A stretch of DNA of 64,000 nt from Dermanyssus gallinae. Lineage: Eukaryota; Arthropoda; Arachnida; Mesostigmata; Dermanyssidae. The stretch is from contig QVRM01001772.1 of assembly GCA_003439945.1 (NCBI GenBank), positions 62,001 to 126,000 of the forward strand. Direction: 5' to 3'. The position numbers and the translations under genes are program-made. Positions 41,946-51,873 of this stretch are shown here, in pieces. A model generated the notes under the pieces. That model searched no databases. It saw nothing but the letters and a program-made list of their open reading frames with translations, and was not told the DNA's origin. Position 1 is the stretch's first letter; each line of letters begins with the position of its first letter.

Positions 41946-44300
41946 CAATGCATACCGCTCCGCCGTGCCTAAATACAGACGAAGAATTCTCAATGTTGGC
42001 TGAGTTAACTAGGTAATAGACGGATTCCTAGCTCCACTCCCTTTTTTCGGGGGTAACGGGGGTAAGAAGTTGAGGTTACCGTCGTTGAAGTGAGATTGTT
42101 GACGATAAAATCCGCCGCTCACGGTACTCCATCGTTACTACTACTGCTTAGTTAGAGCTGGCCCATAAGCCGGCTATACATACATAGTGAGGTGATAGCG
42201 ATTCGATAGATGGTGATTTCCTGTACGGTATCCTACGGACATCTATGTGGACATCTGGCAGCCCCGAATACCAAGTTGCACGTAGCTTATAGGCCTGCTT
42301 GATTGAGGTTGTGCGGCTTGCCGACCGAAGCCAAGTCAATCTAAGCAGTAGTGCCGAGATGACTCGAACGAGTTGCACAGCGTTGTTGCATCGAGGAAAA
42401 GGCACACAAATAACATAATTGCTGACGGCGGGGGGGAAATGATGCACCCCACAGCGTTGGCTGACGTTGGTGATGAAAATCATCCACTCACCAGCGCGGC
42501 GTGTAGTACGTTAGGGAAACGACTAAAGTCACACCACCTGGTGATTGGCCCTGTGTGTGGGTGTGCGCTGCTGGTAGCATGCCGGTGCCGCCCGCGGGAG
42601 TAGTCCAATTTCATGGAAATTGGACTGGTTGTTTACACAGAGGTCCGTCGTTGACGCCGTTGATCTGCGGCGACAAATTGCGGTGAACGCAGACTGAATT
42701 GGCGAATACAGACGCGCGCAATAACACCGAAACACGTGGATTATTATTATTATTACTAATATTATTATTATTATTTGGATTGCTCGACGCGTGCGTGCTG
42801 TCGGCAGATGCACTGTTACGTCAGAGCAAACAAAGTGATTACAGTGAGACATGTGACGATGGTGACGACGACAACGACGAAGAAGCAAGATCAATTGGAA
42901 CGGTAATCGCATCAGTAACAGTCGGTCTGAAAGTCCCCATGTCCCGTGACAGCAACAACAACAACGTAATGATCATCATTATCGTAAAACGAATCGGAAT
43001 GCCGTGTACCCCCAATTCAAATGCTTTTCTTAAAGTATTTCCCTTCTTCTTCTTCTTCTTCTATGTCTACCAAAATGACGATCACGTGTAGATGATCACA
43101 TTCACATTTGCCGTTTTATTCGTCATACAGGCTTTATTTAATCTCCAATAAACCACGTTATCTAAACGTATGCATATTGCATATCAAAAACATATATAAT
43201 TGATGTGCAAGTATGTATGTTGCAAGGTTACAAGAAGGTAAAGCTTCAGCGCCTTTCCGTATTAACGTTCTATACATTCTAACATGTTGACAGACGCTAT
43301 TCTAGCGTTCGTGCAAAGACGGGTAAGATAAAAGCATTCTAATTTCCACCAAAGTTTGTCGCAACATAGCATTGCTCCAATATTTGGGCCTGGGTAAACA
43401 GTCCTACAATTTAGTCCCTACCACGCGGTCAGGCTTTTAATTGAGTCCGACATGCGAGCAGTTCACGTGTAGTAAAGTTTGCCAATAGACTATTGGAAAA
43501 CATTGAGTAAAGTATCATAGACGGATAAATCATTAACCCTCATAATATATTAACACTCATTTATTTTACTCAAACGGAATAAATGCGTAAGATCTTTATT
43601 ATTTTTGTTGTATCTCATTTACTGCGTCTTCTACTTACCTTTCGAGAAGCATCTTTCAGGGAAATTAACATCCGCCAGCGTCAGGTGATTCCGCACTCTG
43701 TCTAAGCTGTACGCGAATTTTGGAAGAGATTTCCGCATAAAAAGGCGCTGATCAGCCGCATCAATTGAGAGCTTCCGAACATTATGTACTCTTGCATAAC
43801 GAGTAGCTAGGGTTAAACTCACTGTTTCAGCAATATGCTCTGAAAACGACGTTACCAAATAGTAGAGAGGTAGGCCAAAAAAAAATTCGTCCCAAATAGG
43901 GAAAAGCTAACAAACTCACTTCATCAAGAAGAAGGGTACGCACTGTTCAGGCGAAGGAACACGATTAGCCGCGACTTTGATTCATGCGATTGTTGCCAAT
44001 AGACCATTTTGGTAAAAACTTTGGGTAAACATGAAAGACATATAGATCTGAAACACTCAAAATGCGATGCTGAAAACCCTATCTATGGGCCTATAGTCTC
44101 TACAGGCCTGCATTAGAGATAGACTGGACCAGAATTGCTCGTACTATGGAGAATATTCTGTTTGCCAAGAAGAACAACCGTTATTATATGACATCATCCC
44201 GCAGGGCATGCCGGGATAGCTAAGTTCCTAAACTACTCTGCCCTTTGATAGTTTGAAGTTATGCTCTTGCAGTTCCCGATCGGATGCGGCGATTGGGACT
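41946..44300. other. Intergenic, low complexity and unassigned
   Basis: 42100-42620 is of normal composition with no known motif. 42738-42778 is an (ATT)n run read as poly-Leu, followed by an acidic stretch. 43045-43065 is a (CTT)n run. 43100-44300 is AT-rich and shows nothing I can name. Confidence 0.4.
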
Positions 44301-44410
44301 TGACTGGTTTTTAGTGGGTTGAAGCCCCACACTACCGGCTCACATTTGCAGACGAGTTCCCTGCGGTGGTGTCCGCGTGTGCGTACCGCACTTTCCAGTT
44401 AGACCTTAAA
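44300..44410 (+). mobile_element. R1-clade LINE 3'UTR fragment
   Basis: GACTGGTTTTTAGTGGGTTG and CCCCACACTACCGGCTC reproduce the 3'UTR motif of the R1-like copy at 36290-36360, followed by GTGTGCGTACCGCAC and an A run. The preceding coding part could not be recognised. Confidence 0.6.
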
Positions 44411-46452
44411 AAAATCTTTAGTAATTAATGCCCAGGGACTCTTACCCATTAACTCCACATTTCGTCTCACCCCAGGTACGAGATTGCAATGCATTTTTTT
44501 CAACACAGTGAAAGCAGTGTTTCTGCGTTTACTCGCTCCTTCCCTAAAATCGTAATAGCATTTTCACGCACAGTGGTGCGCCCAATGGCACAAGAACTCC
44601 TTTACTGTGATATGCGTCGAATCGTCATCTTGCTTCATCCGTGCTTCCTTGCAGCTCAGGAAACCGTATGCTTCACATTGTCTGGTTCCCCGGAGTAACA
44701 TCGCTTATAGATATCCGTTTTGACTTTGCCAATTTTGACCATGTAGCTCTGAAACTGTCCGTAAAATAAATCAATTGGCCGCACAGGTCCAACCATACTC
44801 CACATTATTGAGCCCGCTATAAATGTAATGATATATACTATCGAGTATAGAATATATAAGTCGCTCCGTCGTTCCGACCGTTTAGAGTCATTTTTGGCGC
44901 GTCTCTGCTAATAATCAACTTGCCCGTAAATGCCCTTTTACCCTCGATTTCACAATTCCCATATAGCCTTAGCGTCGTTTGTCACTACCTGATGCCAAAT
45001 CACTCATTTTTACTAATGACATTCTTAATTACAATACTAATCCTTAACTTATTTTATACTCTTTGTATAAGTGTTGACATCCCTTCCCTGTATTTCCTTT
45101 ACTTCGCTACTGGCGCGCGTTTGTGATACAAAGTATCAATTGCTGAAGATCCAGCTCTGGTAATAGTCCTCGTGCTACTTCGATGTGAGCAAAAATAAGT
45201 TAGAGCATCTTTGTGAGTGCAAACCCATAGTTCAAAGTCGATTGTTGTTTTGAGTACAGCAACCGTGCGTTGCAAAACAGGCAACTGTTCTAATCAATCT
45301 ACAATTCAGGACAACTGCCGCAAATGCACACAGTCAGTGTCTCGCGTAACCAGGATCGCTTGACTTTTACTGATCAATATGAGTCAGTCGATTGAGTCAC
45401 CTGCGCACGGATCGTCGCTACTTTAGATTGTAATAATGTTCAACGCCCTGCAATGTTGCAGGACTGCGTGTTGGCTGCATGAACACGACCTGAGCTTCTT
45501 GCAACTTAGGACAGGTCAAAATTGCATCCAATACACCTCCAGTTGGTCTACCGCGAGCCGGGCATTGGAGCTCAGGTCAATGGAATCTACAAAAAACACC
45601 AGCATCGAAGGGAATGGTGCAGAAGGGGGGGGGGGTGTGAATGTGACAATATCAAATGTCCTGAGGAGAAATTACGGCCAGGACGTACTCAGTGCCTTCG
45701 TAGTGTCCATTGGCAGATTCTCGGTTCGCCTGTAGGGTTGGCGTGTACATATGTTTCTCCTCCGGTTGCGAGGCGCACGGCAATGCGCCACGCCACCTGG
45801 CTCGACAACCAAGCAACTTACTTTCCCTTATTCCTAACTTATATCTGGCAGCCTGCCATCACTGGGCTAACTCCCTTTGTCCTCTTTGTTAAGGGACCGA
45901 CTAAAATATATATATATATAAATATTTTTTTTTAATCATTTTTTAAGCGTTACAATTGTGAGGTGTAACTCCTTGTCTTCTCCTAGCTCCTAGTTATTAT
46001 TGCACGTAGCCGGCAATACAACCGGCGTTTCCTCGGCACACTGCAAGTGACAGCAGTTGCCGTAAAAACTCGGCTTCACGCCGGATTGCCTGTGATATCT
46101 GTAATCTGTCCAGTCTGTGCAGCTCACTCATAAATCTCGTGGTTATTATAATGTATTATTGACATATATCTCATTGTTATGCACACAAAGTACATGATGT
46201 CATAGATAGCCGGAATAGTCGGAAACAGAAACGCAGAGAAGGCAACTATGCTCGTGCCTGCATGTAGAACGGCATCATCGTTCATTACAAGCCATAAAAA
46301 TAAATATGTCAAACTTATTTGTCATTAATCATATATTTAAAAAACGGTTTTACCTGAAGTTTATAAGTAAACTGTCTCGTAATCATGAAAAAGATAATTC
46401 GTTTGCTGGTAAAGCACTAGTGGTTAATGCCAATGCCTTGGCACCAGTTCAA

Positions 46453-46454
<2 letters not shown>
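44411..46454. other. Intergenic, unassigned
   Basis: It contains a homopolymer G run at 45626-45635 within moderately GC-rich DNA at 45430-45900, and AT-rich sequence otherwise. Open frames here lack recognisable domains. Confidence 0.4.

Positions 46455-46498
<44 letters not shown>
46455..46498. repeat. (AT)n array
   Basis: A pure TA array. Confidence 0.95.
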
Positions 46499-46499
<1 letters not shown>

Positions 46500-46615
46500 A
46501 TTTCAATTTCAAACGTGGTTTATTTACGGAACTGCATTTCACAACGCTTAAGTTCTCGGCAAATAAAAAAAATAAAAACATAAAAAAATATGATTCAAAC
46601 TATATATATATATAT

Positions 46616-46705
46616 CGGCAGCGCAAGGGAGAATATCTGAGACAGCTTCTGTCTCTTGCGATGCATAGAGGCAATGCCGCTTATACAATCGGCGCCAAGA
46701 TATAG
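46616..46705 (+). mobile_element. C-terminal fragment of the LINE-associated domain
   Basis: It reads RQRKGEYLRQLLSLAMHRGN, then AAYTIGAKI and TAG. This is the 'xxxxLxQRLSxAxQRGNAAxxxG' ending of the same domain whose main part is at 36574-36912 on the other strand. It sits directly after an (AT)n run. Confidence 0.6.
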
Positions 46706-46801
46706 ACATCTAAATAGCACTTGTTTGAATCGAGGCGACACGATTGAACCTCATAACTGTATGTTGATAACACAAATACGAATAAAATACATAATAATAA
46801 T

Positions 46802-46803
<2 letters not shown>

Positions 46804-46841
<38 letters not shown>
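46804..46841. repeat. (AT)n array
   Basis: A pure TA array, then TATACAT-type sequence. Confidence 0.95.
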
Positions 46842-46846
<5 letters not shown>

Positions 46847-46939
46847 TCATATACATATACAGATAGATGCATATATGGTAATACACAACGTACAACAATC
46901 ATATCTTATATGAACACGGGTGTGACGACGAGCGGTGAT

Positions 46940-47491
46940 AAGCTAAATGAATGTCGCTATCACTGACGATGGTCGTCAACTGGCGGCTGGTTGTCCGGCC
47001 AGCTCGCGCCGCAAGAGAGCAGCTGTGGGCAGCTGTAGGTGTACGTAGGCTGTGCTGGCCGGTCATCAACCGATTTGCACCCGGAAGTCTGTAGTTCGGG
47101 TGACCACCTAGATGGGCGGCTGGTTGTTGTTGTTGGGGTTGTTGTTGTTGTTGTTCTTGTTGTTGTTGCGGTTGTTGTTATTGTTGTTGCTGTTACGGTT
47201 ATTGTTGTTGCGGTTGTTGTTGTTGCGGTTGTTGTTGTTGCGGTTGTTGTTGTTGTTCGATGATGTTGCTGTCTGTCGCGGCGACTACCCCATCGGCTGG
47301 CGACTGACTGACTGACTGTGCTCGGCTTCGGCTTCAGCTTCAGCGCCGTTCGAAGCGAAGACTCGCGTCGCAAGGCCAATGGATGGATGATCACGGTCAT
47401 GCTGATCATGTTGAACGCCGGGCATTCGACCACTGCAACCACGTCGCCGTTTCGCTTAGCGCACATCGACACCGAGCTCACACACGCATGC

Positions 47492-47527
<36 letters not shown>

Positions 47528-47545
47528 ACACGCAATACACACAAT
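46940..47545. other. GC-rich block with (GTT)n run, function unclear
   Basis: (GTT)n/(GCG GTT)n lies at 47124-47262, flanked on both sides by non-repeat GC-rich DNA, and an (AT)n array at 47494-47525 closes the block. Both strands are open because of the repeat: poly-Thr on minus, poly-Val or poly-Leu on plus. The non-repeat part at 47320-47490 is open on both strands too. It may be an untranslated exon or regulatory element of a gene outside the window. Confidence 0.35.
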
Positions 47546-49050
47546 CGTGTAATTTATTGAAAAACATCTCCCAAAAATATGCGTGTCACAATGCAGTAAT
47601 CCTCAATCAGGAGGAAATAATTGTATGTATATATATATTTATAAGATAAATAATACGAGTAAATAGCTGTTGGATGCAACGCGTCAAGGGAGGCACTTAC
47701 GACACCCTAATTTGTTCATGTTGCAGTTGCATAAACCTCGTCTAAATGTTATGACTGCGTGGCTCAAACTTTGGAATCTTTGATGCAGGGCGAAGTTTGT
47801 TCAACACTGACTTATTCAGAGTTCGTTATGTTACAATTGTGCTAAACATAGAGTTGAAAAGTAAAAGCTAAGTAGATTCATTAAAAGCTTAACTTTAGCC
47901 TAAAACACGTAACTGTGCACGAGACTTTCATCTGTTCCGTTCGTTTACGTAAGCTGATATAAGAGCTCTTCTTAAGAGAAGAAGAGGATTACCAAATGTG
48001 CGAGAAATTAGGCTGTTTTAATTGAGCTACTCAAGGATGGACCATAACTAATGTGTATTATAGCGATTAACTACAATAGCATTGCCTATTCTAGCTTACA
48101 CCAAAAGAACGAAAACAAGACGGCCTTAAATTATATGTATAAGCACTTCTTAACGGAACTCATGACTCCTTTGATGCACAATCAGCCCTCCTTGGTGGTC
48201 TCGACCCTCGATTACAGTGGCCATCATTCTCTACAGAATACGGAAGTCCAACTAGAAAGAGCAAAACAAATCTATTGCATGGTTTCGCGAGAGAAAGAGG
48301 GCCTGGGTACATTTAACGAAGCCATTTCTCCATCATAATGACAAAAGTGAAGGCCGTACTCTACAAGGCTGAACTGGCAGAGAGTAGATTTCAGAAGTGA
48401 CAACGGATGGCAAAAGTGCTGCTGGGGCACAACTACTGGCATCGGTTCAGTGCAATAGCAGGCATTCAGCATTGAGAGAGGTATTTTCTGATAGTATTTT
48501 GTTTCTCTAACGTTTGGGTAATGGGTAATCAACTTAAAATTGTAATGTACACCTTTTGTTTTCAGGAAATTCGCTCGCGGTATGCCGACAAACCGGTATT
48601 TTCCCGTATCGTTCCAATAAGCATTATAACTTTGGTTTTACTAATATTTAACATATGTCGGCCTTGGGACCGGAACCGACATTGGCTTGCGCAAGAAATT
48701 TGACCTCTTATGAATCAACATATGATTAATTGAATTTCTTTAGCGCCGCTTGTCAATCGCCGCCAGTCCTCTTGGCGGCGATTGACAAGGCTTCGGCTAT
48801 GTAGGCACTAGTGAAGACTGAAACGCTTTACTCAAGTAGAGAGGAAGAATGCATTTTGTATATATACATGTATGTCATGTGGCCAATGCGTAGTTATAAT
48901 CTACATGTTGTACAAGGTATTCTTGGCGTCCCCTAGCACTCACGAATATCACCCAGAGATGTGAATAAACACGGGTTCTGTCTCATTTGGCGCAATATCC
49001 TTTGATCTAGCTTCTTACGCCTGACAATTATGTCCGGAATGTCCACATGA
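47546..49050. other. Intergenic, unassigned apart from one hairpin
   Basis: Apart from the perfect hairpin at 48749-48789, no repeat family or exon could be recognised. Confidence 0.4.
48749..48789. repeat. Perfect 17-base inverted repeat with 7-base loop
   Basis: The left arm CTTGTCAATCGCCGCCA (48749-48765) is exactly complementary to TGGCGGCGATTGACAAG (48773-48789) across the loop GTCCTCT. The arms are GC-rich in AT-rich surroundings. Confidence 0.9.
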
Positions 49051-49056
49051 CACCGG

Positions 49057-49302
49057 TTAACATGGCAGCAAAGAGCAACCCTTTTTTCTGAATTTCCGTT
49101 CCACTCGTTTCATGCTAGCTATGTTCTTAATAAGACCCAAAGACCACGCCGGTGCTGCATGTGCGAGAAGTGGAAGTACGTATGGGGTATACAGTTGGAC
49201 ATACATGTCAGGAGAGCGCACAGCAAATGATCGGAAATTCCAGTTTGTACGTTGAGAGTCCCTTGTGACAACATATTTTACGGTTATATGTTTAGAGTAC
49301 AT
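49057..49302 (-). mobile_element. CR1/Jockey-type LINE RT C-terminal fragment
   Basis: FAVRSPDMYVQLYTPYVLPL, then LAHAAPAWSLGLIKNIASMK and RVERKFRKK, form the 'LYxxYVxPxLxYxxxxWxP-xxxxxIxxxExVQRxFxK' block behind the RT of CR1/Jockey elements. The corresponding block at 29230-29400 (IRLYKAIVLSKLLYCSPVWS) shows it is a related lineage. Confidence 0.8.
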
Positions 49303-50830
49303 TAACTTGTTGCTCGTGAGGACTCCGAGGTCATTTTACAACTCGAAGTGTGACCAACTCCTGACCCCGAATGTTTAGGGATGACCTGCATTTCAGTGTC
49401 CAAAATGCAGGACCCCACATTTATGAATAGACAGGTTCAAAATTATGGGCGTTTGCCCAGGCCATGAAAGCTATCAACGTCGCCTGAAGACGGCATCTAT
49501 CTTCTATGGCGTTAGATCGACAATAAGGCTTTACATGATCTGCGTATACTTAAGGTTCAACTACTTGTGGAATTATATATTTCAGTGAGTCAGTGTATAG
49601 GATGTACATCAATGGTCCGAGGATCGAATTCTTTGTGGACACCCGAACGACCCACTGTAGAAATGCCTGTCTATCAACGCAAACTTGGAAAGTTCTGCCT
49701 TGAAGAATAGAGTGAATAATAAGATTATATTAAATAAGATAGAGTAAATAATAAGATTATTATTACTGATAGCAATAACATTTAAATAGATCTCCGACGC
49801 TTTGTTGAACCCAACCTTGACAAACACACGAGAAATATTCACTCATAAACAGAAGCACCGATGCCTAAATAGAAAGACAACAAGTATTTAGTCGAAGCAA
49901 AGGGCAATGTTCCCCATCATGTATAGCAGTATTTCGCCCTCAGCTAGCAGATGAACTGGTGCGCGGTCAAGCACGGGACACGCAGTTAGCGCCATAGCAA
50001 TTAGACTACAATCATTGTCACTGTTACCCATCACTTTCATCAGGCACCATCAGCCATCGCAGTCATGCACAATTGGCATCATGATCCAATCATGCCAAAT
50101 CGCCACAAGGAATGTTGCTGGCGTTACCACGCCACCGTGGCCAATGAGCTTTAGAAAAATGTATGTTTGTTACTAATTTGCTGCGTTGTGCTGCGGAGCA
50201 CGGAAGGGGTGAGCCCTTCCTGGCTGAAGCTGATTGATGCCCAGACGATGCCGGATGAAGGAAAACATCGACTACTACTATTACTACGACAGGACAACCC
50301 CACCACGGCCACCACGACAACCACGAGGCCTGTGCGTTGCCGACCCTGTGCGTAGGGGCGGCCGCGACGCTTGCCCTTGCCCTATTCCCGCCCACCATTC
50401 GGTGTTTGCCACAGTGTCGATCATCTTCGGTGAACGGTTTGCGCCGCTTTGTTGTTGTCGTTGTTGTTGTTGTTTTGTTGTCGCTACCTGTGATCCGCAA
50501 TATCACAGACCAGATAACCATGCCTACACCTAGCCGTTGTAGCAGGCGAGCTGGTTGTTTGACGTAAGCATCGTCATAGTATTTAATTTAAATAGTGATA
50601 GTAGTAGTAGTAGTAGTAGTAATAGTAGCAATAGAAGTAGCAGGCCGTGAATATGCAGGTAGACAGGTAGGTCTCGCCGCCCATCGCAGCCTTACCCTCG
50701 CTCGCGCCAGCCGGTAGCCCCAGCATGGTAGCGAATGCGTGCCGACGATGCGCGAACGTCGCCGGCGCTGAAGCTGCATTTTGGATCGATCGATCGAACG
50801 ACCAACCGATTCAATACTCACCGGTATTAA
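49303..50830. other. Intergenic, becoming GC-rich from 50.1 kb
   Basis: 49303-50090 shows nothing I recognise. 50090-50830 has ACT/ACC/GTT trinucleotide runs (50270-50335, 50450-50480) and (AGT)n at 50597-50640. Readings in it are of low complexity. Its GC-rich style resembles the symporter's upstream flank, so regulatory or untranslated exon sequence is possible. Confidence 0.35.
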
Positions 50831-51661
50831 GAGCCGGCCAGTTTGCCTCCGTCGATCATTGCGTGGGCTGACTTCGTCTCGTCGGCGGCTCGCCGAAACA
50901 GTTGACGTGGAATACTACTGGAACTACTTTAGTAGTGCAGATATCTAAGACACAGGAGGAGCTCTCCTACTACCACTACTACTAGCAGAAAAGCCTGCAC
51001 GCTCAAAAGCAAATTCCAATTGTTTGTACGTCACAATGGCAATTAGCTACGTTTGCAACGAATCGTAACGAATCTTCTGCAGCCTGGCGGCAAGAACGGT
51101 CGAGAGACAGTACTGCGTCTTCAACTTCACTCTGCTGTGTTCGCCATCCTGCCTTAGCAGCACGGGTAATGTTTATCGGCACGGTATCCGCACATGTGGC
51201 ACCTGTTTAACTGTGCTGGTAGCACTTCTGGCGAGGTAGATAGAGGCAGAGACTCTGAGTGATTGCTGCGGTCGTGGCAGAGGTGGCCAGCCTGGATGTA
51301 CGCGCGTGATTAGCAATCAGCCGAAAGGCGTGCTCTGTTAGTTAGGGGCCTGCCTTGGAATAGTAGTGGAAGTCGAAGCGGTGTGTCTGGATGTGCGTGG
51401 GTGTCACCAGTTGTGTGTTCACCAGTTGGCTTCGTGCGTGTCACGTGTTTTGGCCTTCGTCACGATCGAGATTTGCCGTCTTCATCGCTACTTTGTGTGC
51501 AGTCACGTCTCGTAGCACCGGCGTGACCACCGGCGGCTACAAGAAATCATTAACAGCGAGTGTGTGTTGTGCCGGCCATCCAGCCAGCCATCCAGCCAGT
51601 CACGATTGACGACGACGGACTTTAATAAATAGGCCGAGCCGTCGATTTAATCGGCCGCACC
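50831..51661 (+). promoter_or_regulatory. Upstream flank and 5'UTR region of the secreted-protein gene
   Basis: This is CpG-containing DNA of normal complexity without repeats, ending in the sequence CCGCACC before the start codon. It has TGTG-rich stretches at 51380-51430. The transcription start could not be placed. Confidence 0.4.
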
Positions 51662-51873
51662 ATGCGACTCGGAGGTCTCGTTGTCGCCTTTGGATTCATC
51701 ATGGGAGCGGCCATTGTTCCGTGCGGGGTTCGCGCTCAAGGCGGAGGTTCCAGTAGTTTCGTGACGCAGGCACTGCAAAGTTTCGGTTCAGGCATAGCAA
51801 CTGCTATGCAGAGCTCGGGACAAGCTTTTGCTGCCTACTTTCCGCAAGGGATAGGTGCACTGTTTCCTTTTAG
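51662..51873 (+). CDS. Secreted unknown protein, exon 1 (signal peptide)
   Basis: It codes residues 1-70: MRLGGLVVAFGFIMGAAIVP, CGVRAQ, then a Gly/Ser/Gln/Phe-rich part. The donor is AG|GTAAGT (phase 2), a perfect splice consensus. Confidence 0.8.

Noticed and set aside
42699..43091. Leu-rich 'signal peptide' plus acidic protein
   Set aside because: The Leu run comes from an (ATT)n tract, no ATG precedes it in frame, and the C-terminal part is a Phe run from (TTC)n.
46960..47544. Thr-rich protein on the minus strand (mucin-like)
   Set aside because: The poly-Thr is a (GTT)n repeat, the frame begins in an (AT)n array and both strands are open; no splice-supported start was found.
48749..48789. 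Hairpin as a microRNA precursor
   Set aside because: The stem is only 17 bases with a perfect match and a 7-base loop; animal pre-miRNAs need about 22 paired bases on each arm.
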